Made by a program: the position numbers and the translations under genes. This document shows positions 8,469-17,544 of a stretch of DNA of 64,000 bases, one piece after another (position 1 is the first letter of the stretch; each line of letters opens with the position of its first letter). Under the pieces are notes generated by a model. The model was not told the origin of the DNA. It searched no databases and worked only from the letters and a program-made list of their open reading frames with translations. The stretch comes from Streptacidiphilus sp. P02-A3a (lineage in GTDB: Bacteria > Actinomycetota > Actinomycetes > Streptomycetales > Streptomycetaceae): assembly GCF_014084105.1 (NCBI RefSeq), contig NZ_CP048289.1, forward strand, positions 7,325,922 through 7,389,921, given 5' to 3'.

Positions 8469-9292
8469 GCACGCCCAGCCAGAGTGGAACGACCGGGAAG
8501 GTCACCTTCGTCGGCGCCGGGCCCGGCGCCGCCGACCTGCTGACCTTCCGTGCGGCCCGCGCCATCGCCGAGGCCGACACCGTGATCTGGGCCGCCAGCC
8601 TGGTGCAGGCCGAGGTGCTGGAGCACGCCCGGGCCGACGCCGAGGTGCTGGACTCCTCGCTGGTCCCGATGGAGGACGTGCTCGCGGTGTACCGGCGCGC
8701 CGCCGCCGAGGGCCGCCGGGTGGCCCGGATCCACTCCGGCGACCCCTCCCTGTGGGGCGCGGTCCAGGAGCAGTTGGACCGCTGCCGGGAGCTGGGCCTG
8801 GACACCGAGATCGTGCCCGGTGTCTCCTCCTTCTCGGCGGTCGCCGCGATCGCCCAGCGCGAGCTGACCATCCCCGAGGTCGCCCAGAGCGTGATCCTCA
8901 CCCGGCTCGGCGGCGGCAAGACGCCGATGCCGCCCGGCGAGGAGGTCCGCGACTTCGCCCGGCACGGCACCACCATGGCGGTGTTCCTGTCGGCGGCGCG
9001 GGCGAAGCAGCTGGTGGAGGAGCTGACCGAGGGCGGCTATCCGGCGGACACCCCGGTGGTGATCGCCTATCAGGCGACCTGGCCGGACGAGCTGGTGCTG
9101 CGCGGCACCCTGGCGACGCTGGAGGCGCAGGTCAAGGAGCACCGGCTGTGGAAGCACACGCTGTTCCTGGTCGGCCCGGCGCTGGACGCCACCGGGACCC
9201 GCTCGCACCTGTACCACCCCGGTCACTTCCACGGCTTCCGCCGTGCCGATCCCGACGCCCGCCGCGCCCTGCGTGCCGCCGCCAAGCCGTGA
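8465..9292 (+). CDS. cobM: Precorrin-4 C11-methyltransferase
   Basis: A 275-residue tetrapyrrole methylase with KVTFVGAGPGAADLLTFRA, then RIHSGDPSLWGAVQEQLD, PGVSSFSAVAAIAQRELT and LTRLGGGKTPMP, which match CobM/CbiF. It adds the C11 methyl group after ring contraction. The start is the GTG at 8465 in a GTGA overlap with cobI, with GGAGG 6 nt upstream. The frame is open further upstream only as antisense-like sequence. It is in the riboswitch-controlled corrin operon. Confidence 0.94.
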   Translation: MSTPSQSGTTGKVTFVGAGPGAADLLTFRAARAIAEADTVIWAASLVQAEVLEHARADAEVLDSSLVPMEDVLAVYRRAAAEGRRVARIHSGDPSLWGAVQEQLDRCRELGLDTEIVPGVSSFSAVAAIAQRELTIPEVAQSVILTRLGGGKTPMPPGEEVRDFARHGTTMAVFLSAARAKQLVEELTEGGYPADTPVVIAYQATWPDELVLRGTLATLEAQVKEHRLWKHTLFLVGPALDATGTRSHLYHPGHFHGFRRADPDARRALRAAAKP

Positions 9293-10671
9293 CCCGGCCC
9301 GCTGCTGTGGGCGACACCGCTGTGGACGACGCCGCTCCGGTCGACGCCGCTCCGGTCAGCGCCGGTGACGTCCGCGCGCCGCGGATCGCCGTGCTCGGCG
9401 CGGCGCTGGCCGCGGACCACCGCGAGCTGATCGCCGGGGCCGCGCTGGTGCTCGGCGCCCGCCGCCACCTCGACGCGGCAGGCGTGCGCCCCGAGCGCGC
9501 GCTGGCGTTGGGCCCGCTCGCGCCCGCGCTGGACGCCCTGGACGCGCTGCTGGCGGCCGAGCCGCAGGCCCGGGCGGTGGTGCTGGCCTCCGGCGACCCG
9601 GGGTTCTTCGGCATCGTCCGCGCCCTCGCGGAGCGCTTCGGCCCGGACGCGCTGGACGTCCGCCCGGGCACCAGCAGCATCGCCGAGGCCTTCGCCCGGC
9701 TCGGCCTGCCCTGGGACGACGCGGTCGTGGTCAGCGCCCACGGCCGGGACCCGCGACCGGCGTTCAACGTCTGCCGGGCCCGGCGGAAGACCGCGGTGCT
9801 GACCGCGCCGGGCGCCGGACCGGCCGAGTTGGGCGCGGCGCTGCTGGCCACCCCGGGCATCGAGCGGCGGCTGGTGGTCGCCCGCGACCTGGGTTCGGCG
9901 CGGGAGCGGATCGAGCGGGTCACCCCGGCGCAGGCGGCGGCCCGGGACTGGCCGGGCGTGCACGTGCTGCTCTGCCTGGCCGTCGACGGCCCGGCCGTCG
10001 GCCCGGTCCGGTCCGTGGCCGGTGACCTGGGCGGGCCGCCCGGCGGTTGGGCGCTGGCCGAGGAGCGGTTCGAGCACCGGGACGCGATGGTCACCAAGGC
10101 CGAGGTCAGGGCGCTGGCGCTGGCCAGGCTCGGGCCCCGGCTCGGCGAGCTGGTCTGGGACGTGGGCGCGGGCAGCGGCTCGGTCGCCGTCGAGTGCGCC
10201 CGGCTGGGCGCGGCGGTGGTGGCCGTGGAGCGCGCCGAGGACGGCGTGCGCCGGGTGCGCGCCAACGCGCGGGCGCACGATGTGGACGTGAGCGTGGTGC
10301 ACGGAAGCGCACCAACGGCGCTCGCCGGACTGCCCGCGCCGGACGCGGTGTTCATCGGCGGCGGCGGCGCCGACCTGCCGGACATCGTCGCCGCCTGCGC
10401 CGAGCGCGCCCGGCGCACGGTGGTGGTCACCCTGGCGGCGGTGGACCGGGTCCCCGGCGTCCGCGCGGCGCTGCTGGCGTCCGGATTCACCGCCGAGGGG
10501 GTGCAGCTCCAGGCCTCCCGGCTGGCCCCGCTGCCGGGCGGGGTCACCCGGCTCGCCGCCACCAACCCGGTCTTCGTGCTCTGGGGCTCCCGCCCCCCGC
10601 CCGACCCGCGGCCCAGGGCACCGCACGCGCACCACACCAGAGTTGTCGAACCGTCAGGAGACACGTTGTGA
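9289..10671 (+). CDS. cobL: Precorrin-6Y C5,15-methyltransferase, decarboxylating (CbiE-CbiT fusion)
   Basis: A 460-residue two-domain protein. Residues ~30-250 are the CbiE-like tetrapyrrole methylase (VLASGDPGFFGIVRAL, RPGTSSIAEAFARLGL, VVSAHGRDPRPAF). Residues ~265-450 are the CbiT-like Rossmann methylase, with VWDVGAGSGSVAVECARL as SAM motif I and FIGGGGADLPDIV downstream. Together they methylate C5 and C15 and remove the C12 acetate carboxyl. The GTG start overlaps the cobM stop as GTGA. The last ~25 residues are Pro/His-rich. Confidence 0.93.
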   Translation: MTRPAAVGDTAVDDAAPVDAAPVSAGDVRAPRIAVLGAALAADHRELIAGAALVLGARRHLDAAGVRPERALALGPLAPALDALDALLAAEPQARAVVLASGDPGFFGIVRALAERFGPDALDVRPGTSSIAEAFARLGLPWDDAVVVSAHGRDPRPAFNVCRARRKTAVLTAPGAGPAELGAALLATPGIERRLVVARDLGSARERIERVTPAQAAARDWPGVHVLLCLAVDGPAVGPVRSVAGDLGGPPGGWALAEERFEHRDAMVTKAEVRALALARLGPRLGELVWDVGAGSGSVAVECARLGAAVVAVERAEDGVRRVRANARAHDVDVSVVHGSAPTALAGLPAPDAVFIGGGGADLPDIVAACAERARRTVVVTLAAVDRVPGVRAALLASGFTAEGVQLQASRLAPLPGGVTRLAATNPVFVLWGSRPPPDPRPRAPHAHHTRVVEPSGDTL

Positions 10672-12386
10672 TTGGCCTGATCGCGGCCACCGCCGCCGGC
10701 CGCCGCGCCGCCGACCGGCTGGCCGCGTCGCTCGGCGACTGCCGGGTGTACCAGGAGGCGTCGGTCGCCGAGTCGGTACGCCTGGCCTGGTCCCAGTGCG
10801 AGCAGTTGGTCTGCTTCCTGGCGACCGGCGCGACCGTGCGGTTGATCGCGCCGCTGCTCGCGGACAAGCACCGCGACCCGGGTGTGGTCTGCGTGGACGA
10901 GGCCGGACGCTTCGCGGTCGCCCTGGTCGGCGGGCACGACGGCGGCGCGAACCAGCTGGCCGGGCGGGTCGCCGAGGCGCTGGAGGCGCAGGCCGTGGTG
11001 ACCACGGCCACCGACGCGATGGGCGTCCCCGGGCTGGACACCCTCGGCTGGCCGGTCACCGGCGAGGTCGCGGCGGTGAGCCGGGCCCTGCTGGACGGCG
11101 CGCCGGTGGCCCTGGCCGCCGACCGCCCGTACCCGCTCCCGGCGCTGCCCGCCAACGTCCAGCCGGACCCGGCGGACCCGGCGGCGGTGATCCACGTCAG
11201 CGACCGGACGACGCCGTGGTCGGCGCAGGACCCGGCGCTGCCCCGGGTGGTGCTGCGCCCGCGCAGCCTGGTGGTCGGCGTCGGCGCCAGCCGGGGCGTC
11301 ACCGCCGAGGAGGTGCTCGGCCTGGTCCGCGACGCGCTCGCGGACGCCGGACTCAGCCCGGCCTCACTGCACAGCCTGGCCAGCGTCGACGCCAAGGCCG
11401 GGGAGCAGGGCCTGGTCGAGGCCGCCCGCGCGCTCGGCGTGGAGCTGCTGACCTTCGGCGCGGAGGCCCTGGCCGCCGTCCCGGTGCCCAACCCCTCCGC
11501 CGCGCCGCTGGCCGCCGTCGGCACCCCCAGCGTCGCCGAGGCGGCCGCCGTGCTCGGCGCGGACGGTGGCGAACTGCTGGTCCCCAAGCGGAAGTCGGCG
11601 CCCGAGGGCCGGGCCGCGAGGTGCACCGTCGCGGTCGCCCGGCGACCGCCGCGCGGACGGCTGGCCGTGGTCGGCCTCGGCCCCGGCGCGCGGGACCTGC
11701 TCACCGAGCGCGCCCGCGCCGAGCTGCGCCGCGCCTCGGTCGTCGTCGGCCTGGACCAGTACGTCGACCAGATCCGCGACCTGCTCCGCCCCGGCACCCG
11801 GATCGAGGCCACCGGCCTGGGCGCGGAGGAGGAGCGCGCCCGCAGCGCGGTCCGGCTGGCGCAGCAGGGCCTGGCGGTGGCGCTGATCGGCAGCGGCGAC
11901 GCGGGCGTGTACGCCATGGCCTCCCCGGCGCTGGCCGAGGCGGGCGCGGACATCGACGTGGTCGGCGTCGCCGGGGTCACCGCCGCCCTGGCCGCCTCCT
12001 CGCTGCTGGGCGCGCCGCTGGGGCACGACCACGTCTCGATCAGCCTGTCCGACCTGCACACCCCGTGGGAGGTGATCGAGCGCCGGGTCCGCGCCGCCGC
12101 CTCCGCCGACCTGGTGGTGACCTTCTACAACCCGCGCAGCCGGGGCCGGGACTGGCAGCTGCCCAAGGCGCTGGCGCTGCTCGCGGAGCACCGCGACCCG
12201 CGGACCACGCCGGTCGGCGTCGCCCACTCGGTCTCCCGTCCCGACCAGTGGCACACGGTCACCACCCTGGCCGAGGTGGACGTCACCACCGTCGACATGA
12301 CGACCGTGGTGGTCGTCGGCAACACCGCCTCGCGAACGGTCGCGGGCCGGATGGTCACACCGCGCGGCTACCGGTGGCAGGAATGA
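10668..12386 (+). CDS. cobJ: CbiG-CobJ fusion: precorrin-5A hydrolase-like plus precorrin-3B C17-methyltransferase
   Basis: A 572-residue fusion. Residues 1-~320 are CbiG-like: FLATGATVRLIAPLLADKHRDPGV, VALVGGHDGGANQLA and VVGVGASRGVTAEEVL. Residues ~335-572 are CobJ/CbiH: LAVVGLGPGARDLLTERA, GLDQYVDQI, ALIGSGDAGVYAMASPAL and VTFYNPRSRGRDWQL. CbiG opens the delta-lactone that releases the C20 unit, and CobJ contracts the ring by C17 methylation. The GTG at 10668 overlaps the cobL stop (GTGA), with CAGGAG about 7 nt upstream. CbiG is usually linked to the cobalt-early route, so the fusion bears on which pathway is used. Confidence 0.92.
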   Translation: MIGLIAATAAGRRAADRLAASLGDCRVYQEASVAESVRLAWSQCEQLVCFLATGATVRLIAPLLADKHRDPGVVCVDEAGRFAVALVGGHDGGANQLAGRVAEALEAQAVVTTATDAMGVPGLDTLGWPVTGEVAAVSRALLDGAPVALAADRPYPLPALPANVQPDPADPAAVIHVSDRTTPWSAQDPALPRVVLRPRSLVVGVGASRGVTAEEVLGLVRDALADAGLSPASLHSLASVDAKAGEQGLVEAARALGVELLTFGAEALAAVPVPNPSAAPLAAVGTPSVAEAAAVLGADGGELLVPKRKSAPEGRAARCTVAVARRPPRGRLAVVGLGPGARDLLTERARAELRRASVVVGLDQYVDQIRDLLRPGTRIEATGLGAEEERARSAVRLAQQGLAVALIGSGDAGVYAMASPALAEAGADIDVVGVAGVTAALAASSLLGAPLGHDHVSISLSDLHTPWEVIERRVRAAASADLVVTFYNPRSRGRDWQLPKALALLAEHRDPRTTPVGVAHSVSRPDQWHTVTTLAEVDVTTVDMTTVVVVGNTASRTVAGRMVTPRGYRWQE

Positions 12387-12394
12387 GGAACCAG

Positions 12395-13012
12395 ATGAGT
12401 CCCCGCCAGGTCCACCCGATCGAGCGCGAGTCCTACCGGCGGCTGCGGTCCCGGGTGGACACCAGCGGCATGTCGCCGCTGCGCCGCGCGGTGGCGGAGC
12501 GGGTGGTCCACTCCAGCGCCGACCTCGGCTACCTGGACGACCTGGTGCTGCCGGAGGAGCCGGTGCTGCGGGCCGCCGCCGCCGCGCTCGCCGACGGCGC
12601 GCCGCTGGTCGCGGACGTGGAGATGGTCGCCGCCGGGATCACCGCGCGCCGCGCGCTGTGCCGGGTCAGGGACGCCAAGGGCGATCCGGCGACCGGCCTG
12701 ACCCGCTCGGCCGCCGCCGTCCGGCTGGCGCTGGCCGAGGTCGGCCCGGGCGCGGTGTGGGTGATCGGCTGCGCGCCGACCGCGCTGGAGGAGCTGCTGC
12801 GTCTGGACGCCCGTCCGGCGCTGGTGATCGGGCTGCCGGTGGGCTTCGTCGGCGCGGCCGAGTCCAAGGCCGCGCTGCGGGCCTCCGGACTGCCCGGGGT
12901 CAGCAACATCTCCGAGAAGGGCGGTTCGGCGGTCGCCGCCGCCGCCGCGAACGCGCTGCTCTACCCCGACCTGTACACCGACCCCCAGTTCCTGCCCGAG
13001 GAGAACTCATGA
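12395..13012 (+). CDS. cobH: Precorrin-8X methylmutase
   Basis: A 205-residue CobH/CbiC protein: HPIERESYRRLRSRVD at the N-terminus, ADLGYLDDLVL, ADVEMVAAGI, VWVIGCAPTALEELL and GLPVGFVGAAESKAAL. It moves the C11 methyl to C12, giving hydrogenobyrinate or its cobalt form. I chose the ATG at 12395 because GAGGA lies 5 nt upstream. An ATG at 12383 overlapping the cobJ stop (ATGA) is an alternative adding four residues (MRNQ). Confidence 0.93.
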   Translation: MSPRQVHPIERESYRRLRSRVDTSGMSPLRRAVAERVVHSSADLGYLDDLVLPEEPVLRAAAAALADGAPLVADVEMVAAGITARRALCRVRDAKGDPATGLTRSAAAVRLALAEVGPGAVWVIGCAPTALEELLRLDARPALVIGLPVGFVGAAESKAALRASGLPGVSNISEKGGSAVAAAAANALLYPDLYTDPQFLPEENS

Positions 13013-13914
13013 CCACCACCGCGACTCCCCCGGCCCTGCTGGTGGTCGGCCACGGCACCCGGGACGACGAGGGCGCGGAGGCGTTCCGGGCGTTCGTCGC
13101 CGGGCTGAGCGAGCGGCTGCCGCAGACCCCGGTCGGCGGCGGCTTCATCGAGCTGTCGCCGCCGCCGCTGGCCGACGCCGTCAGCGAACTGGTCCAGGCC
13201 GGGGCCACCCGCTTCGCCGCGGTGCCGCTGGTGCTGGTCTCCGCCGGGCACGCCAAGGGCGACATACCGGCCGCGCTGGTGCGCGAACGCGAGCGGCACC
13301 CCGGCACCTCGTTCAGCTACGGACGTCCGCTGGGCCCGCACCCGGCGCTGCTGACCGTGCTGGAGCGGCGCCTGGACGAGGTGCTGCCGCCCGAACTCCG
13401 CTCCGGGACAACGGTGTTGCTGGTCGGCCGGGGCTCGACCGACCCGGACGCCAACGCCGAGGTCGCCAAGGTGGCCCGACTGCTCTGGGAGGGCCGGGGG
13501 TTGGCCGGAGTGGAGACCGCCTTCGTCTCCCTGGCCGCCCCTGACGTTCCGTCAGGTCTGGACCGCTGCCGACTGCTCGGCGCCGAACGGGTGGTGGTAC
13601 TGCCGTACTTCCTGTTCGCCGGGATCCTGCCGACCCGGGTCCGGCAGCAGGCCGCCGACTGGGCCGCCGCCCACCCCGGGACCGACCTGCGGGTGGCCGA
13701 TGTCATGGGCGCCACCGACGAGTTGGCCGACCTGGTGGTCGAGCGCTACCGCGAGGCCCTGGCCGGGGACCTGCGGATGAACTGCGACACCTGCGTCTAC
13801 CGGATCGCCATGCCCGGATTCGAGGAGCGGGTCGGCGCCGAACAGCGCCCGCACCACCACCCGGACGACCCCTCGCACAGCCACGGCCACGGCCCGCACG
13901 CCCATGCCCACTGA
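13009..13914 (+). CDS. cbiX: Sirohydrochlorin chelatase (CbiX type, two-domain) with His-rich tail
   Basis: A 301-residue protein with two CbiX repeats. ALLVVGHGTRDDEGAEAFR with VPLVLVSAGHAKGDIP is the N-terminal domain, with metal-binding His residues. LLVGRGSTDPDANAEV with LPYFLFAGILPTRV is the second. The C-terminus is MNCDTCVYRIAMPGF followed by a metal-binding run of His residues (HHHPDDPSHSHGHGPHAHAH). It inserts cobalt (or nickel/iron) into sirohydrochlorin. The ATG overlaps the cobH stop, with GAGGAG upstream. Its presence with CbiG points to an early-cobalt pathway. Confidence 0.9.
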   Translation: MTTTATPPALLVVGHGTRDDEGAEAFRAFVAGLSERLPQTPVGGGFIELSPPPLADAVSELVQAGATRFAAVPLVLVSAGHAKGDIPAALVRERERHPGTSFSYGRPLGPHPALLTVLERRLDEVLPPELRSGTTVLLVGRGSTDPDANAEVAKVARLLWEGRGLAGVETAFVSLAAPDVPSGLDRCRLLGAERVVVLPYFLFAGILPTRVRQQAADWAAAHPGTDLRVADVMGATDELADLVVERYREALAGDLRMNCDTCVYRIAMPGFEERVGAEQRPHHHPDDPSHSHGHGPHAHAH

Positions 13915-14974
13915 CCCGACCGCCCCCGACTCCCCCGCTCCCGGACCGGACCTGCGGCACCACGGCGACCTGGAGGTCGGCGGCGGCCTGGTCGACCTGG
14001 CCGTGAACGTCCGCACCGGCACGCCGCCGGACTGGCTGCGGGAACGGCTGGCCGCGTCCCTGGGCGGCCTGGCCGCCTACCCCGACGGCCACGCCGCCCG
14101 CGCGGCGGTGGCCCGCCGACACCGCCGCGACCCGGCCGAGGTGCTGCTCACCGCGGGCGCGGCCGAGGCGTTCGTACTGCTCGCGCGCGCCCTGCGGCCA
14201 CGCCACGCGCTGGTGGTCCACCCGCAGTTCACCGAGCCCGAGGCGGCGCTGCGGGACGCCGGACACCAGGTGCGGCGCCTGCTGCTGCGCCCGGAGGACG
14301 GCTTCCGGCTGGATCCGGCGCGGGTGCCGGAGGCGGCGGACCTGGTCGTGGTCGGCAACCCGACCAACCCCACCTCGGTCCTGCACCCGGCCGCCGACCT
14401 GGCCGCACTGGCCCGCCCCGGGCGGATCCTGGTGGTGGACGAGGCCTTCGCGGACACCGTCCCCGGCGAGCCGGAGAGCCTGGCCGGGCGTACCGGCGTG
14501 CCGGGACTGGTGGTGCTGCGCAGCCTGACCAAGACCTGGGGCCTGGCCGGGCTGCGGATCGGCTACCTGCTGGCCGCGGCCGAGACGGTGGCGCTGCTGG
14601 GCGCGGCGCAGCCGCTGTGGCCGGTCTCCACCCCGGCGCTGGTCGCGGCCGAGGCGTGCAGCGGTCCGGCGGCGCTGGCGCAGGAGGCCGCCGCCGCCGT
14701 CACCACCACCGGGAACCGGGCGCACCTGCTGGACGGCCTGGCCCGGATCCCGGGCGTCGAGGTGCACGGCGTGCCCACCGCGTCCTTCGTGCTGATCCGG
14801 CTGGACGGCGCGGACTCGGTCCGCGAGCGGCTGCGGACGCTCGGCTTCGCCGTCCGCCGGGGGGACAGCTTTCCCGGTCTGGGCCCCGATTGGCTGCGGA
14901 TCGCGGTCCGCGACCGGGAGACCACCGATGCCTTCCTGAAGGCCTTGGAGAGCGCGGTGGAGTCGCACATCTAG
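13904..14974 (+). CDS. cobC: Threonine-phosphate decarboxylase / cobyric acid decarboxylase-like aminotransferase
   Basis: A 356-residue class I/II PLP enzyme. It has the TAGAAEAFVLLARAL cofactor-binding region, GNPTNPTSV and VDEAFADTVPGEPESLAG. The PLP lysine is in RSLTKTWGLAGLRIGYLL. In cobalamin synthesis CobC/CobD supplies the aminopropanol (phosphate) arm. Its ATG lies inside the region encoding the His tail of cbiX, an 11-nt overlap, so it is the last gene of the operon. A histidinol-phosphate aminotransferase-like role is the main alternative, but the context favours cobalamin. Confidence 0.85.
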   Translation: MPTDPTAPDSPAPGPDLRHHGDLEVGGGLVDLAVNVRTGTPPDWLRERLAASLGGLAAYPDGHAARAAVARRHRRDPAEVLLTAGAAEAFVLLARALRPRHALVVHPQFTEPEAALRDAGHQVRRLLLRPEDGFRLDPARVPEAADLVVVGNPTNPTSVLHPAADLAALARPGRILVVDEAFADTVPGEPESLAGRTGVPGLVVLRSLTKTWGLAGLRIGYLLAAAETVALLGAAQPLWPVSTPALVAAEACSGPAALAQEAAAAVTTTGNRAHLLDGLARIPGVEVHGVPTASFVLIRLDGADSVRERLRTLGFAVRRGDSFPGLGPDWLRIAVRDRETTDAFLKALESAVESHI

Positions 14975-14990
14975 GTTCATATATCTGAAC
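14975..14990. promoter_or_regulatory. Candidate IclR-type operator upstream of PL8 lyase
   Basis: GTTCATATATCTGAAC is an inverted repeat with 5-bp arms (GTTCA/TGAAC). On the minus strand it reads GTTCAG-N6-GAAC. The same GTTCAG half-site and 16-bp length occur twice between the aldehyde dehydrogenase and iclR genes, and a weaker form lies upstream of udh. It is 87 bp before the lyase ATG. Binding by the IclR protein is an inference. Confidence 0.55.
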
Positions 14991-15077
14991 ATCGTCCAGA
15001 CTCTTGACTCCGACCCCTTCCCGGTCGTGTCATGTCCTCAATCGACATGCCCGCGCAGCGATGTGAGGACGGACGTC

Positions 15078-17537
15078 ATGGACGACAGCACCCCCCTCAG
15101 CACCACCCTGCACCGTCGGCACCTGCTGGGCGCAGGCGCGGCCACGGCCGGCGCCGCCGTGCTCGGCGGCCTCGGCGGCGGCACCGCCCGGGCCGCCACC
15201 ACCCGGGCCGCCACGCGCCCGAGCTCGCCCGCGCCCACGACCACACCCCCGGGCGGCTCGCCGGACCCGTACGACCAGTTGCGGGCCACCTGGGCGGACA
15301 TCCTCACCGGTGGCAGCGCGGTCGACCCGGCCGCCCCGGACTACGCCGCCGCCATCGGCTACCTCGACGGCCTGGCCGCCGCCGACGCCGCGCTCTACGA
15401 CACCTCGGCCGCGCCCGCCTCGGTCTACACCGACCTCCCGTTCGTCCGGATCGAGAACATCAGCCTCAGCTACGGGCGGCTCCTCACCACCGCGCTGGCC
15501 TGGGCGACCCCGGGTTCGACGCAGTACCAGGACCCGGCCGCGCTGACCCGGATCCTGGGCTCACTGGCGCTGATCAACCGCGACTACTACAACGCCACCG
15601 CCGCGCAGGTCGGCAACTGGTACCACTGGGAGATCGCCGCCCCGCAGGACCTGGTGAACATCTGCGCCCTGCTCGGCCCCGCGCTGCCCGCCGCCGACCT
15701 GGCCGCCTACCTGGCCACCGTCGCGGTCTTCGCGCCCGACCCCACCACGCAGCAGCAGGGCACCGTGGTCACCACCGGGGCGAACCGCACCGACCTGAGC
15801 CAGATCGTGGTCATGCGCGGCATCCTCGGCCGGGACCCGGCCCTGATCACCCTCGGCCGGGACGCCCTCTCCGGCGCCTTCCCCTACGTCACCACCTCGG
15901 ACGGCTTCTACCGCGACGGCGGCTTCATCCAGCACAGCGTCATCCCCTACAACGGCCACTACGCGTACGTGGTGCTGGGCGACATCAGCCAACTGCTGGT
16001 GCTGCTGACCGGCAGCGCCTGGCCGATCACCGACCCCAACCTGTCGGTGGTGCTGGACGCGGTGGACCTCGGCTACGCCCCCTTCATGCAGGACGGCCTG
16101 GTGATGGACGTGGTCCGGGGCCGCTTCCTGTCCCGGCAGGGCGAGAGCGACCACGACGCCGGGCACTTCATCACCGAGGCGATCGCCCGGATCACCCCGT
16201 TCGGCTCGCGCGAGCAGCAACGGCGCTGGAAGGCGCAGATCAAGGGCTGGGTGCGGCGGGAGACCTTCGCCCGGATCTCGGCCACGGCCACTCCGGAGCG
16301 GATCTCGCTGCTGAAGACGGTACTGGACGACGACCGGGTCCCGGCGGCCCCGGCCCCGACCGGGCACCTGCAACTGCCCTCGGTCGAGCGCGTGGTGCAC
16401 CGCCGCCCGGGCTGGGCCTGGACGGTCGGCCTGTCCAGCAGCCGGATCGCCCGGCTGGAGGCCATCAACGGCGAGAACCAGAACGGCTGGCACACCGGCG
16501 ACGGCGCGACCTACCTCTACGACTCCGACAACGGCCAGTACACCGACAACTTCTGGCCCACCGTCGATGCCACCCGGCTGCCCGGCGTCACCGCCGACAC
16601 GCTGCCGCTGGCCCCGGGCGCGGGCAGCGACTCGCTGCCGCCGACCAGCTGGTCCGGTGGCGCGGTCCTGGACGGGAGTTGGGGCGCCGTCGGCCTCGAC
16701 CTGGTGCCGTTCGGCTCGCCGCTGCGCGCCAGGAAGTCGTGGTTCTGCCTGGACGACGGCGTGGTGGCGCTCGGCGCGGGCATCACCGGCAGCAGCGGCC
16801 ACACCGTGGAGACCACCCTGGAGAACCGCAACCTGCACCCGGCCGGACGCAACGCGCTGACCGTCGACGGCCGACCGCAGCCCGTCGTGGACGGCTGGAA
16901 CTCGGCCTTCCCGAACGCCGGTTGGGTGCACCTGGAAGGCGTCGGCGGCTATCTGCTGCCGCCCGGCGCGGCCGGGACCGCGGTACTGCGGGCCGTGCGC
17001 GAGCAGCGGACCGGGAGTTGGGCGGCCATCGACAACGGCCCCAGCACCGCCGGTTCGTCCGCGCCCTGCACCAACGCCTATGTCACGCTGTGGCTGGACC
17101 ACGGCGTGGACCCGGTCGACGGCAGCTACGTCTATGTGGTGCTGCCGGGCGCCGACCCGGCCGAAACCGCCCGCAGGGCAGGGCGGGCGGACCTCGTCGT
17201 CCTCTCCAACACCCCTGCCCTGCAGGCGATCCACTCCTCACCGGAGGAGCTCACGGCCGCCAACTTCTTCACCGCGGGCGCTCTCCCCTCCGTGAGCACC
17301 AGCGGTCCGGCGTCCGTGTTGCTGCGTGCGGCCGGTGGACGGCTCCGACTGGCCGTCAGCGATCCGACCTCCAGCCAGAGTTCGCTCGCGGTCACCCTCC
17401 CCGAGGCGACCGGCTACCGCCGTTGGGTCAGCGACGACCCCGGCGTCACGGTGGACCTCAGCGGCAGCGCCCCGGTGGTCACCCTGGACCTGACCCAGGG
17501 CCTGCCCGGGACCTCCCGCACCGTGCAGCTCTCCTGA
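15078..17537 (+). CDS. Polysaccharide lyase family 8 (hyaluronate/chondroitin/xanthan lyase type), Tat-exported
   Basis: An 819-residue secreted enzyme. The N-terminus has a Tat signal (HRRHLLGAGAATAGAAVLGG, cleavage near GGTARA|A). The alpha-domain has the substrate-cleft NWYHWEIAAPQDLVN. The catalytic His/Tyr segment is FIQHSVIPYNGHYAYV, and the Arg segment RGRFLSRQGESDHDAGH follows. NGENQNGWHTGDGATYLY marks the beta-sandwich part. PL8 enzymes cleave uronic-acid polymers by beta-elimination. The ATG at 15078 follows GAGGACGG. The precise polymer cannot be read from sequence. A candidate IclR operator lies upstream. Confidence 0.88.
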   Translation: MDDSTPLSTTLHRRHLLGAGAATAGAAVLGGLGGGTARAATTRAATRPSSPAPTTTPPGGSPDPYDQLRATWADILTGGSAVDPAAPDYAAAIGYLDGLAAADAALYDTSAAPASVYTDLPFVRIENISLSYGRLLTTALAWATPGSTQYQDPAALTRILGSLALINRDYYNATAAQVGNWYHWEIAAPQDLVNICALLGPALPAADLAAYLATVAVFAPDPTTQQQGTVVTTGANRTDLSQIVVMRGILGRDPALITLGRDALSGAFPYVTTSDGFYRDGGFIQHSVIPYNGHYAYVVLGDISQLLVLLTGSAWPITDPNLSVVLDAVDLGYAPFMQDGLVMDVVRGRFLSRQGESDHDAGHFITEAIARITPFGSREQQRRWKAQIKGWVRRETFARISATATPERISLLKTVLDDDRVPAAPAPTGHLQLPSVERVVHRRPGWAWTVGLSSSRIARLEAINGENQNGWHTGDGATYLYDSDNGQYTDNFWPTVDATRLPGVTADTLPLAPGAGSDSLPPTSWSGGAVLDGSWGAVGLDLVPFGSPLRARKSWFCLDDGVVALGAGITGSSGHTVETTLENRNLHPAGRNALTVDGRPQPVVDGWNSAFPNAGWVHLEGVGGYLLPPGAAGTAVLRAVREQRTGSWAAIDNGPSTAGSSAPCTNAYVTLWLDHGVDPVDGSYVYVVLPGADPAETARRAGRADLVVLSNTPALQAIHSSPEELTAANFFTAGALPSVSTSGPASVLLRAAGGRLRLAVSDPTSSQSSLAVTLPEATGYRRWVSDDPGVTVDLSGSAPVVTLDLTQGLPGTSRTVQLS

Positions 17538-17544
17538 CGGCCAA

